Source: Olsenella uli (GTDB taxonomy: Bacteria; Actinomycetota; Coriobacteriia; Coriobacteriales; Atopobiaceae). Taken from it: a stretch of 47,776 nucleotides of DNA. Location: NCBI RefSeq assembly GCF_901212655.1, contig NZ_CAAKON010000025.1:30-47805 (forward strand), given 5' to 3'. Under the pieces are notes generated by a model. That model did no database searches. It was not told where the DNA came from and saw only the letters and a program-made list of their open reading frames with translations. This document shows positions 1 through 7,711 of this stretch, piece after piece. How positions within the stretch are numbered: the first letter of the stretch is position 1; every line of letters begins with the position of its first letter. The translations under genes and the position numbers were made by a program.

Positions 1-99
1 GTGATGCGACTCATGTCGCGTTCGCGCAAGGAAGTACTATAGCACTCTTTGCACCCATCGTCATCCAAAGGGCGCAACTTTTTTTGAATCATGCCAACG
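1..99. other. window edge, no gene supported
   Basis: These bases lie beyond the 3' end of the acetylesterase gene. They hold a run of seven T at about 79-85 and a short GCGAC/GTCGC inverted repeat near the left edge. No open reading frame with a ribosome binding site is visible and no clear terminator stem precedes the T-run on either strand. Confidence 0.4.
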
Positions 100-1092
100 C
101 TAGCGCACAGGGAGGCTCCGGAGCCAGCGAAGCGCGAGGTCAGGCCAGGTAGCGATGGTGTCCGGCTGCACCTGCGCGTTGTTACGCGAGGTGACGCGGC
201 CGCTCGCCGGGTCGCAAACGAGCTCGCCGCACTTGTCCATGGCGGTCTCGGCCACGCCGAGGGCGCTGCCGTGCGGGCCATGCGGAAACACGTGGAGCTC
301 CGCCGGAACCCCGCTCTCGTGAAGGGCCGCCGCCAAAAGGAGGCTGTTCTCGACGGGCACGCTCTGGTCATCGAAGGTGTGCCAGAGGAAGGTGGGCGGC
401 CAGGCCTCGGTCACGCGATGCTCGAGCGACAGCCGGCTGACGAGCTCGCCCGTCGAGCTCGCCCCAAGCGACGCGGGGTCGGCGGCATCCGGCAGCCCCG
501 GGGCGCACAGGGTCTCGAACGAGCCATGGTGCCCGAATGCGCCCGAGGTGATGACCGGATAGCCCAGCACGAGCGCGCTCGGTCGAATGTCCTCGCAGAC
601 GGGGGCGCAGGCGCCACGCATTGGCGCAGCCTGGGGCGCCGGACCCTTCCCCGGCGCCAGCTCGCGCTCAGGTACCGACACGGTGGCCAGCAGGCGTCCC
701 GCACGCTCGGCCAGCCAGGGCTGGTTCCAGAACGCACCGAGGCACCCGGCAAGATGGCCGCCCGCGGAGAAGCCGGCCACGTAGATGCGGGCCGGGTCGA
801 TCCCCCACTCGGCCGACCGCTCGCGCAGCAAGGCCAGTGCGCCGGCGGCCTCCACGAGCGCCTGGGGCCAGCGTGCCGGCGCCACGCTGTAGCGCAGCAC
901 GCAGGCATGCAGCCCCTCGCCACAGAAGCGCAGCGCCACGGGCTCGGACTCGCGGGCAGACAGGTGGCCGTAGCCCCCGCCCGGCAGCACCACCACGCAC
1001 GGGCGCGCCTGCGTGGCCGCCACGGCGGGAATGCGCTCGAGCAGGTAGGCGTCGAGCGTGGCCCCGCCAAGACCTATGTGTTCGCACAGCAT
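100..1092 (-). CDS. alpha/beta-hydrolase acetylesterase (330 aa)
   Basis: Small serine esterase of the alpha/beta-hydrolase fold, related to the BD-FAE/acetyl-xylan-esterase type enzymes found in plant-polysaccharide loci. A PGGGYG oxyanion-hole segment is followed by the nucleophile elbow GFSAGG (Ser near residue 107), an acidic FDDQ segment and a C-terminal HGPHG histidine. There is no signal peptide, so it should act in the cytoplasm, probably removing acetyl groups from imported pectic oligosaccharides. ATG at 1092 was chosen because GGAGG lies seven bases upstream; the TTG two codons earlier would bury that site. It is the last gene of the minus-strand uxaC-to-esterase block, 34 bases after the fused esterase. 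The substrate is inferred from context; esterase activity is well supported. Confidence 0.8.
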   Translation of the reverse strand: MLCEHIGLGGATLDAYLLERIPAVAATQARPCVVVLPGGGYGHLSARESEPVALRFCGEGLHACVLRYSVAPARWPQALVEAAGALALLRERSAEWGIDPARIYVAGFSAGGHLAGCLGAFWNQPWLAERAGRLLATVSVPERELAPGKGPAPQAAPMRGACAPVCEDIRPSALVLGYPVITSGAFGHHGSFETLCAPGLPDAADPASLGASSTGELVSRLSLEHRVTEAWPPTFLWHTFDDQSVPVENSLLLAAALHESGVPAELHVFPHGPHGSALGVAETAMDKCGELVCDPASGRVTSRNNAQVQPDTIATWPDLALRWLRSLPVR

Positions 1093-1126
1093 GAGCAACC
1101 TCCATCACAAAACGCGAACGACCATC

Positions 1127-3430
1127 CTACGCCGTGGGCTCGCCGTCGGCCCGCTCGAACGAGGCCGTCTGCCCGCGGCTCACCTCGAATTGGTGCTGGT
1201 CCACCGGAAAGGCGCCGTCGCCGGTCTCGGGCTCGGGCTCCACGGGGCTCTCCACGAGATGTGCTGCCAGCGGCTCGAGCCCCGCCTCGCGCACGCCCCG
1301 AGCCGCCAGGCCCGCAATCACGAATGCGCCGTGCGGGCAGAGGTGTGTGTGGTCGTCCACGCCCTCGGGATAGTTGAAGTACTCCCCCAGCTCGCCATGG
1401 TTGAAGAGCCTAACCGAGCGGTCGGGCCCAAGCTCTGCCAGCAGCTTCGTGGTCGAAACCGTCAGGTCGATCAGTGGCACCTGGAGCTTCGCGGCGAGCT
1501 TGCGCGTGGCATCGGCGTAGTCGCGGTGCGTGTCCTCGGGCACGCCATCCTCGCCAAACTTGCGACGCGCTATGGGCGTGAGCAGCACGGGATGGGCGCC
1601 CTTTTCGCGGGCAAGCTCCACGAAGCGAGTGAGGTTGGCCGTGAAGTCGACATAGGGCTCGGTGTGCTGGACGGGGCGAGCGTGCTCGTCATTGTGGGCG
1701 AACTGGATGAAGAGCCAGTCGCCGGCGGCAAGGTCTTCCGCCACGGCATCGAAGCGCCCGCAGGCGATGAAACTCTTGGTGCTCTCTCCGTTGTGAGCAT
1801 GGTTGATGACCTGCACCTCGTTGTCGAAGTAGCAGCCGAGGCGCTCGCCCCAGCCAGTCTCCGGGCGCTTGGTGCCGAGCTTGGGGGCGCAGGTAGAGTC
1901 ACCGGCAATGAACACACGCATGGCTTGCTTCCCTTCGTTGAGAGTGTGCGATGCGGGGGAATTGGACGTTGAGACGGAGCCGCAACCCGCCGGGTCAAAC
2001 AAGGCGTCAATCGAGGAGGACTCGGAGGTCGCAGGCGCAGGACCGTGGCCTCGCGCCGAGACGTGGCCCTCGCCCGCCGTCCGGCCCTCGCCCGCCAGGC
2101 GAGCCTTGACCCACGCCACCTCGTCCGCGAGCAGGTCACCGCAGAAGTGGTGCGGGCCCGGGTGATGGTCGTGGCGCAGGGACCCCGTCACCACCGACGG
2201 CCCCTCGGAATCCGCCGATGATGACCCAGCCGCGCCAAGCAGCTCGTATGCGGCACGCGCGACGGCCACCTGCTCGTCGGCGTTCGCCACGCCGCGGCAT
2301 CCGTTGAGGTGATCCTCCGTGCAGCTCTGCACCACGAGCGGGCGCGGCGCGACGAGCGAGGCCACATCGCCCATGTCGTAGCTGCGCCACAGCCCCGGAA
2401 CATAGTTGCAGCTGCAGTTGTTGTTGAGCTCGAGCAGCGAGTCCCGCACGCCGTAGAGGTAGCCGCTGACGATGGCCCAGCGCACGCGCTCGTCCAGCGC
2501 CGAGAGCCAGAGCGTCTGCATGCCGCCGCCCGAGAAGCCCACGCAGCCCAGGTCCTCGAGGCTCCACTCGCGACGGGTCCCCACGTAGTCGACAAGACGC
2601 ATGAGGTCCCACGTGAGCATGCCGATGACCGTGAGGCCCAGGGGCTCTACCATGTGCGCGAGCTGCACGTCTGAGCAGCGCATGAACTTCTGATCCTCGT
2701 CGCCCTGGCACGCGGCGTCACGGCGCTCGCCGGAGCCACGGGCGTCTGGGCAGAGCGCCACGTAGCCAAGGCGCGCGAGCTTGAGGCCATAGTCGTAGTC
2801 GAACTTGGCGAGCGCGTCCTCGACCGCACCGATGCCGCGCACGCCGGCCACGGCGAGCTTGCCGGCGCCCTGGTGCCCGTGCGGACAGAGGACGACAAGG
2901 GCCCTACCGTCGGCCGCGCGCAGGCGGTCGTCCGGGATGAGCGCGTAGGTGGGCATCCACTCGCCCGGCTGCACCTGCACGAGGATGCGCTCGCGCGTGG
3001 CAAACACATCCGGAGACCCCTCAGCCACCGCGCTGCCGTTGCGGGCGATGCGCACCCGCTCGGTCACGCGGCCCTCGGGCGGGCATGGCTCCATGAGGTC
3101 AAGGCCGAGCAGCCCGCGCAAGCGCGTCCGGGCGTCATCGCGCCAGGCAAGCCAGGCGTGGGCATCTCCGCCGGCAAACGCCCGCTTGCGGGCAAGTCGG
3201 TCGAACACCCGCCGCATCGTGGGCAGGCTACCGAGATACTCGGCGACATGTGCCGTGCGCCCGCCCTCGGCGAGCTCGATGGCACCACCGGGGACGAGGA
3301 CGGTCGCCTCCCCGTGCGCCCTCCCGAGTTCCCCGTCGGTCGCAGGGCCCACGCCCTCGCGGGCCACGGAGGTCACGCCCCGCGTCCCGCACAAGCCCTC
3401 GCCCGCAACGCCGCAGCAACCCTCACTCAT
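1127..3430 (-). CDS. two-domain esterase: alpha/beta hydrolase fused to SGNH (CE12-like) acetylesterase (767 aa)
   Basis: One uninterrupted frame carries two esterases. Residues about 1-470 are an alpha/beta hydrolase with nucleophile elbow GFSGGG (Ser near 300), an NNCSCNYVPG segment and a VAPRPL region followed by a C-terminal HHFCGD histidine, resembling dienelactone-hydrolase/CE19-like pectin esterases. A Ser/Gly-rich linker follows, then from residue 504 an SGNH hydrolase of rhamnogalacturonan-acetylesterase type: block I AGDST, block III AHND, block V DDHTH. ATG at 3430 overlaps the stop of the pectinesterase gene by eight bases, implying translational coupling. The SGNH part begins at an internal ATG (1921) preceded by an AGGGAAG sequence, so a second shorter product is possible. 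No signal peptide. Family assignment of the first domain is less certain than of the second. Confidence 0.75.
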   Translation of the reverse strand: MSEGCCGVAGEGLCGTRGVTSVAREGVGPATDGELGRAHGEATVLVPGGAIELAEGGRTAHVAEYLGSLPTMRRVFDRLARKRAFAGGDAHAWLAWRDDARTRLRGLLGLDLMEPCPPEGRVTERVRIARNGSAVAEGSPDVFATRERILVQVQPGEWMPTYALIPDDRLRAADGRALVVLCPHGHQGAGKLAVAGVRGIGAVEDALAKFDYDYGLKLARLGYVALCPDARGSGERRDAACQGDEDQKFMRCSDVQLAHMVEPLGLTVIGMLTWDLMRLVDYVGTRREWSLEDLGCVGFSGGGMQTLWLSALDERVRWAIVSGYLYGVRDSLLELNNNCSCNYVPGLWRSYDMGDVASLVAPRPLVVQSCTEDHLNGCRGVANADEQVAVARAAYELLGAAGSSSADSEGPSVVTGSLRHDHHPGPHHFCGDLLADEVAWVKARLAGEGRTAGEGHVSARGHGPAPATSESSSIDALFDPAGCGSVSTSNSPASHTLNEGKQAMRVFIAGDSTCAPKLGTKRPETGWGERLGCYFDNEVQVINHAHNGESTKSFIACGRFDAVAEDLAAGDWLFIQFAHNDEHARPVQHTEPYVDFTANLTRFVELAREKGAHPVLLTPIARRKFGEDGVPEDTHRDYADATRKLAAKLQVPLIDLTVSTTKLLAELGPDRSVRLFNHGELGEYFNYPEGVDDHTHLCPHGAFVIAGLAARGVREAGLEPLAAHLVESPVEPEPETGDGAFPVDQHQFEVSRGQTASFERADGEPTA

Positions 3431-4448
3431 CGCACGCCTCCGGATCCCAACCGTCCTCGCCCGCGAGCACCCGCTCGCGGGAGAACTCCTCGGTCGCCTC
3501 GTCCTCGCCCAATACCGACGTCCACGCCGGCCACGCAACGCCTGCGGCGCCAGGCCCCACAAGCCCCGCGCCCACGTAGCGCGACGCCTCGCGCGCATGC
3601 GGCTTCTTCCAGTCGAACCAGCCCTCGGGCTTGATGTGCGCCCCAAGCTCGCAGTCCACGAAGGCCGTCTGCGCCCAGTCGCGCCACGGTCGCCCGAGGT
3701 AGACCGTGACATTGGCGCACCCCTCAGACGTGAGGCGGCACCGGGAGAACACGAGCCCATAGGGCTCGCCCTCCGGCGTGGAGGCAGCGGTCACGTAGCC
3801 GTTCGGGTCATCGCCGCGGCCCAGCGAGCGAATCTCGCAGCCCTCAAAGAAGCAGCGGCCGCCACCGAAGACGAAGTCCACGTCACCGGCGATCAGGCAG
3901 CCGCGATAGTACTGGCGCCCCACGACCCTGGGGCTGAACTGCTTGGGGCCGATGAACCCACCGGGCTGAATCTCGCGCGGGGGCAGCGGGCCGCAGAACA
4001 GGGTGTCCTGGCGCCCGAGCAGCGCGCAGTCGAGCACACGCAGGCGGTCGCCGTCGGCATAGAGGGCGATGGCCTGCCCCACCTCGCGCCCGTCGCCCGC
4101 GTCGTTCTCCACGGCGAGGCCCCGCAGCGTGACGTCGGGCGCGTCCACGAGCATCGTATAGGTGCGGAAGGTGCCAAGCAGCATGCCGTCGCCGGCAGGC
4201 ATCTTGGCGCCCAGGCCGCTCGCGATGCGCGTAGCCTCCCGCCCCTCGCCCACAAGCGAGAGGCGCGGGCGACGGACCTCCACCCGCTCGCGATACGTAC
4301 CGGCAGCCAGGTGAATCGTCACCGGCTCCGGCATCGCGCCGCCCGGCTTCACGCCGGCGTCCGCATCGCGCCTCGCCACGAGGTCGAGCGCCTCGCGAAT
4401 CGTCCGCGTATCACCCGATCCGTCAGACGAGACAAGCAGCTCGAACAT
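3423..4448 (-). CDS. pectin methylesterase, carbohydrate esterase family 8 (341 aa)
   Basis: Right-handed beta-helix pectinesterase that removes methyl esters from homogalacturonan. Hallmarks in order: LLVSSDGSGDTRTIREAL near the N terminus, the GRQDTLF block (catalytic-site Gln), the AGDVDFVFGGG block holding the two catalytic Asp positions, and YLGRPW with the substrate Arg. ATG at 4448 is preceded by GGAGG four bases upstream; the upstream in-frame extension is repeat and terminator DNA and is not coding. Unlike secreted plant or phytopathogen enzymes it has no signal peptide, which suggests action on imported oligomers. It overlaps the next esterase by eight bases. A terminator-like hairpin lies just upstream, so its expression may be uncoupled from uxaA. 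Confidence 0.9.
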   Translation of the reverse strand: MFELLVSSDGSGDTRTIREALDLVARRDADAGVKPGGAMPEPVTIHLAAGTYRERVEVRRPRLSLVGEGREATRIASGLGAKMPAGDGMLLGTFRTYTMLVDAPDVTLRGLAVENDAGDGREVGQAIALYADGDRLRVLDCALLGRQDTLFCGPLPPREIQPGGFIGPKQFSPRVVGRQYYRGCLIAGDVDFVFGGGRCFFEGCEIRSLGRGDDPNGYVTAASTPEGEPYGLVFSRCRLTSEGCANVTVYLGRPWRDWAQTAFVDCELGAHIKPEGWFDWKKPHAREASRYVGAGLVGPGAAGVAWPAWTSVLGEDEATEEFSRERVLAGEDGWDPEACDE

Positions 4449-4480
4449 CAGGCCTCCAATCAACAACAGATACAAGTGGC

Positions 4481-4512
4481 AAAAGGGCCCATGCGCCGAG
4501 GCGCACGGACCC
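4481..4512 (-). terminator. intrinsic terminator-like hairpin between uxaA and the pectinesterase gene
   Basis: Read on the minus strand, GGGTCCGTGCG and CGCATGGGCCC form an 11-pair stem (two G-U pairs) around CCTCGG, followed directly by TTTT. It lies about 170 bases after the uxaA stop and 33 bases before the pectinesterase start. It could end the uxaCBA transcript or act as a partial attenuator for the esterase genes. Confidence 0.65.
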
Positions 4513-4526
4513 ATAGATGGACGGCA

Positions 4527-4680
4527 GGCAAGCCGAGGCCCCGCCGGCAAGATGCCCGGCGCGGAGCCACCCCCGAGCGGGATCGTGGCGGAGCAGATTG
4601 CCGCGAAGGCGAGGCGCCGCGTACTTTAGGTACGCAAGCCGAAGCCTGAACGGCAAGATGCCCGCCACGATTCCGCTCGG
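4527..4680. repeat. intergenic repeat element with long inverted repeat
   Basis: Positions 4573-4591 and 4662-4680 are 19-base inverted repeats with one mismatch (CCGAGCGGGATCGTGGCGG against its complement). Between them, 4623-4636 contains a perfect GCGTAC/GTACGC hairpin. A second relation is an imperfect direct repeat: about 35 bases at 4527-4560 and 4632-4666 share CAAGCCGA-GCC and CGGCAAGATGCCCG. The element abuts the uxaA stop. It looks like a multi-copy intergenic module rather than a gene; no other copy was found in this window. Confidence 0.7.
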
Positions 4681-6180
4681 TTAGAGCGTGACGCCGTCTT
4701 TCCAAATGCTTATCTCATGGCACCCGCGGCGCTCGGCGCTCGTCTCTTGGCCACTCGCGCACGCAAGTACAAGCTGGTACAGGTCGTCGGCCGCCTCGTC
4801 GAGCGTGCGCGTGCCATCGGCCACCACGCCGGTGTTGAAGTCCATCCAGCCCGGCTTCTGCTTGCTCAGGCGCGAGTTGGTGAACACCTTGAGCGTGGGC
4901 GCCGGCGCGCCAAAGGGCGTGCCGCGGCCGGTGGAGAACAGGATCACGTGACAGCCCGCGGCCGTGAGCGCCGTGGTGGACACCATGTCATTGCCGGGCC
5001 CGCACAGCAGGTTGAGGCCGTGCTTGGTGGCGCAACCGGCGTACGGCAGCACGTCCACGATGGGGGCGGAGCCGCCCTTCTGCACGCAGCCGCAGCTCTT
5101 GTCCTCGAGCGTGGTGATGCCACCGTCCTTGTTGCCGGGGCTCGGGTTCTCGTAGACCACCTCGCCGTGGTCGAGGAAGTAGTCCTTGAAGCCATTGAGC
5201 ATGCCGGAGGCCGCGTCGAACACCTCGCGGCTCACGCAGCGGTTGAGCAGGAAGCTCTCCGCGCCAAACATCTCGGGCACCTCGGTGAGCACGGTGGTGC
5301 CGCCGCGGGCAACAAGCTTGTCTGACACACGGCCGATTGTGGGGTTGGCCGTGATGCCGGAGAGGCCGTCTGAGCCGCCGCACTTCATGCCAAGCACGAG
5401 CTCGCTCGCCGGAATCGGCTCGCGCTCGAACTGCGCCGCGTAGTCCACGAGCTCTGAGATGATCGCTCGGCCGGCCTCCTGCTCGTCAACCACCTGCTGG
5501 CAGTTGAGGAACTTCACGCGCTGGGGGTCGTACTCGCCCAGCTCGTCGAGCACCTGCTGATGCGTGCAGTTCTCGCAGCCCAGCGACAGGAACAGCACGC
5601 CGCCGGCGTTGGGGTGGCGCGAGAGGGCAACCAGCAACTTCTTGGTCTGGTTGTGGTCCGCACCGGTCTGCGAGCAACCAAAGGGGTGCGGGAAGTAGCG
5701 GATGCCGCCCACGGAGCCATGCACGAGGTCCGAGCACTTCTCCACCATCGCGCGAGCCACCTCGTTCACGCAGCCCACCGTGGGGATGATCCAGATCTCG
5801 TTGCGCGTGGCGGCGCGGCCATCCGGGCGACGGAAGCCCATGAACGTCTCGGAATCCACGTGCTCGGGCTCCACGGGACCGCCCGCCGGCGGGTTGTAGC
5901 TGTACTCCACCTCGCCGGAGAGGTTGGTCTTCACGTTGTGCGTGTGCAGCCAGGTACCCGGCACGACATCGGCGATGACGTGGCCGATGGGCAGGCCGTA
6001 CTTGACGACCGCGTCACCGGCGGCCAGCGCGCGCACGGCCATCTTGTGGCCCTGCGGGATGTCCTCGACCGCCGTGACGGCGCCCACGCCGTCGGGCACC
6101 TCGAGGGTCTCGCCCTTCGCGATCGGGCGAAGGGCCACGACCACGTTGTCGGCGGGATTGATGTGTACAAAGGAGTTCAT
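4681..6180 (-). CDS. uxaA: altronate dehydratase UxaA (499 aa)
   Basis: Converts D-altronate to 2-keto-3-deoxy-D-gluconate, the last step of the galacturonate isomerase pathway encoded here. The N-terminal SAF domain (about residues 1-95, ending in HTHNVKTNL) and the large C-terminal catalytic domain (GFRRPDGRAATRNEIWI, GCVNEVAR, GCENCTHQ, KCGGSDGLSG, the cysteine pattern CGCVQKGG and CGPGNDMVS) are those of the UxaA/GarD family, and the length is typical. The start at 6180 was chosen because all upstream in-frame sequence belongs to uxaB read out of frame. It lies eight bases after uxaB in the same operon. Confidence 0.95.
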   Translation of the reverse strand: MNSFVHINPADNVVVALRPIAKGETLEVPDGVGAVTAVEDIPQGHKMAVRALAAGDAVVKYGLPIGHVIADVVPGTWLHTHNVKTNLSGEVEYSYNPPAGGPVEPEHVDSETFMGFRRPDGRAATRNEIWIIPTVGCVNEVARAMVEKCSDLVHGSVGGIRYFPHPFGCSQTGADHNQTKKLLVALSRHPNAGGVLFLSLGCENCTHQQVLDELGEYDPQRVKFLNCQQVVDEQEAGRAIISELVDYAAQFEREPIPASELVLGMKCGGSDGLSGITANPTIGRVSDKLVARGGTTVLTEVPEMFGAESFLLNRCVSREVFDAASGMLNGFKDYFLDHGEVVYENPSPGNKDGGITTLEDKSCGCVQKGGSAPIVDVLPYAGCATKHGLNLLCGPGNDMVSTTALTAAGCHVILFSTGRGTPFGAPAPTLKVFTNSRLSKQKPGWMDFNTGVVADGTRTLDEAADDLYQLVLACASGQETSAERRGCHEISIWKDGVTL

Positions 6181-6188
6181 GGATGTCC

Positions 6189-7700
6189 TTAGAGGCAGGC
6201 GGCGAAGGCGGCCTTGGTGCCCTCGGCGCGGATGGTGCCCAGCGCGGCGACGACCGCGGACTCGAGGCCCTCGACGTCCGTAAGGTCCTGGCCCCACATC
6301 TGCCCGTCGGTGAGGACGGCATGGACGAGCGCGGCGTCGCCATCGGCGTGGTGGGCGGCATAGAAGTCCAGCACGTAGGCGTCGTCCTGAGCCGTGTAGG
6401 CGCAGCCGTCGGCACGGCGCAGGTGCAGGCCGTCGTCCTCGCGGCCCTCGAAGCCCGTGGTATAGAAGGCGATCAGCGCGGCCAGGCTCGTCACGAGGCA
6501 GCTCGGCAGCCTGTGCTCGCTCGCCACGAAGTCGAGCAGGGTCGGCAGGTCGCGGGCACGCCACTTGGCCGTGGAGTTGAGGCAGATGGAGAGCAGCTGA
6601 TGGTCGATGAAGGGATTGTCGAATCGGCTCTCGACGGCGGCGGCGAAGCGCTTGCAGTCCTCGACGTCCAGGTCGGCGGCGAGCGTGGGGATGACCTCGT
6701 CGTTCAGGAGCTTGCCCATGAAACCGGAGACCACGTCGTCATGCATGCAGTCGCGCACGATGTCGAAGCCCGCGAGCCACGCGCCCGGCACGAAGCCGGT
6801 GTGCGAGCCGTTGAGGATGCGGACCTTGCGCTTCTTGTACGGGGTGACGTCCGGCGTCACGAACACGCCAGGCAGGCCCGCCGCAGTGAAGGGCAGCTTG
6901 GCCGCAAGCTCCTCGGAGCCCTGGATGCCCCACATCTGGAACGGCTCGCGCACGGCCAGGAACGGGTCCTCGTAGCCAAGGCGCTCGGCCACCGCGGCGG
7001 CCTCCTTGGGGTCGCGGATGCGACCGGGGACGATGGTGTCCACGAGGGTGGTGCAGAAGGTGCAGTCGTGCTCGAGCCACTCTGCGAACTCGCCCTCCCA
7101 GCCCCAGTCGGCCACGTACTGCTTCACGATGCGAAGCAGCTCGGCGCCGTTGTGGTCGATGAGCTCGCAGGACAGGATGATGACGCCAGGCTTCTTGGCG
7201 GCCCAGCGGACGTGGAGCACCTGGGCGAGCTTGGCCGGGAAGGACGCGGGCGGCTGGTCGGTGGCCGCGCACTCCGGGTCGTAGGCGATGCCGGCCTCGG
7301 TGGTGTTGGAGACGATGAACTCGAGGTCGTCGGAGACGGCGAGCTCCATGATGGCGGCGTAGTCGGCCTCGCGGTACGGGTTGAGGCAGCGGCTCGCGCT
7401 GGAGATTACGCGGGTCTCGTCAACGACCTCGCCGTTCTCGCGGCCGCGAACGCACACGGTATAAAGGGCGTCCTGGGCGTTGAGGCCGTCGGCGAAGCCA
7501 TAGCCGCCGGAGATGGGCTGCACGAGGGCGATCTTGCCGCACCAACCGGTCTTTTCGGCCGCCATGTCGAAGAAGCGGTCCACGAAGGCGCGCAGGAAGT
7601 TGCCCTCGCCAAACTGCAGCACCTTCTCCGGCGCGTCCTTGGGCTGCAGGAACCCCTTGTAGCCAATCTCCTCAAGCGTCTTGTAGCTCAGCGTGTTCAT
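6189..7700 (-). CDS. uxaB: tagaturonate reductase / altronate oxidoreductase UxaB (503 aa)
   Basis: NADH-dependent reduction of D-tagaturonate to D-altronate. It belongs to the mannitol-dehydrogenase-type family: N-terminal Rossmann domain with VLQFGEGNFLRAFVD near residues 27-41, the VSNTTEAG segment near 130, and the C-terminal domain with KKRKVRILNGSHTG and a downstream DVEDCKRF-type helix. The length is normal. The ATG at 7700 is followed by a typical UxaB N terminus (LSYKTLEEIGYKG). It sits between uxaC (11-base gap) and uxaA (8-base gap), which favours tagaturonate rather than fructuronate as the main substrate. Confidence 0.93.
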   Translation of the reverse strand: MNTLSYKTLEEIGYKGFLQPKDAPEKVLQFGEGNFLRAFVDRFFDMAAEKTGWCGKIALVQPISGGYGFADGLNAQDALYTVCVRGRENGEVVDETRVISSASRCLNPYREADYAAIMELAVSDDLEFIVSNTTEAGIAYDPECAATDQPPASFPAKLAQVLHVRWAAKKPGVIILSCELIDHNGAELLRIVKQYVADWGWEGEFAEWLEHDCTFCTTLVDTIVPGRIRDPKEAAAVAERLGYEDPFLAVREPFQMWGIQGSEELAAKLPFTAAGLPGVFVTPDVTPYKKRKVRILNGSHTGFVPGAWLAGFDIVRDCMHDDVVSGFMGKLLNDEVIPTLAADLDVEDCKRFAAAVESRFDNPFIDHQLLSICLNSTAKWRARDLPTLLDFVASEHRLPSCLVTSLAALIAFYTTGFEGREDDGLHLRRADGCAYTAQDDAYVLDFYAAHHADGDAALVHAVLTDGQMWGQDLTDVEGLESAVVAALGTIRAEGTKAAFAACL

Positions 7701-7711
7701 ATGAGTGTCTC

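Noticed and set aside
91..1377. Long plus-strand open frame over the acetylesterase
   Set aside because: Arg/Ala/Gly-rich shadow of the minus-strand gene with no domain and no ribosome binding site. The same holds for long antisense frames at 5560-7715, 9719-11143, 22723-25798, 27581-30259 and 33376-35481.
3431..3760. N-terminal extension of the fused esterase frame
   Set aside because: It runs through the pectinesterase coding region out of frame and reads as Arg/Ser-rich nonsense; ATG 3430 overlapping the pectinesterase stop is the natural start.
4527..4680. Insertion sequence remnant
   Set aside because: No transposase frame and no target-site duplication; better described as an intergenic repeat module.
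6181..6564. N-terminal extension of the uxaA frame, and likewise of uxaB beyond 7700
   Set aside because: Both extensions lie inside the neighbouring uxa gene in another frame; the conserved N termini begin at 6180 and 7700.
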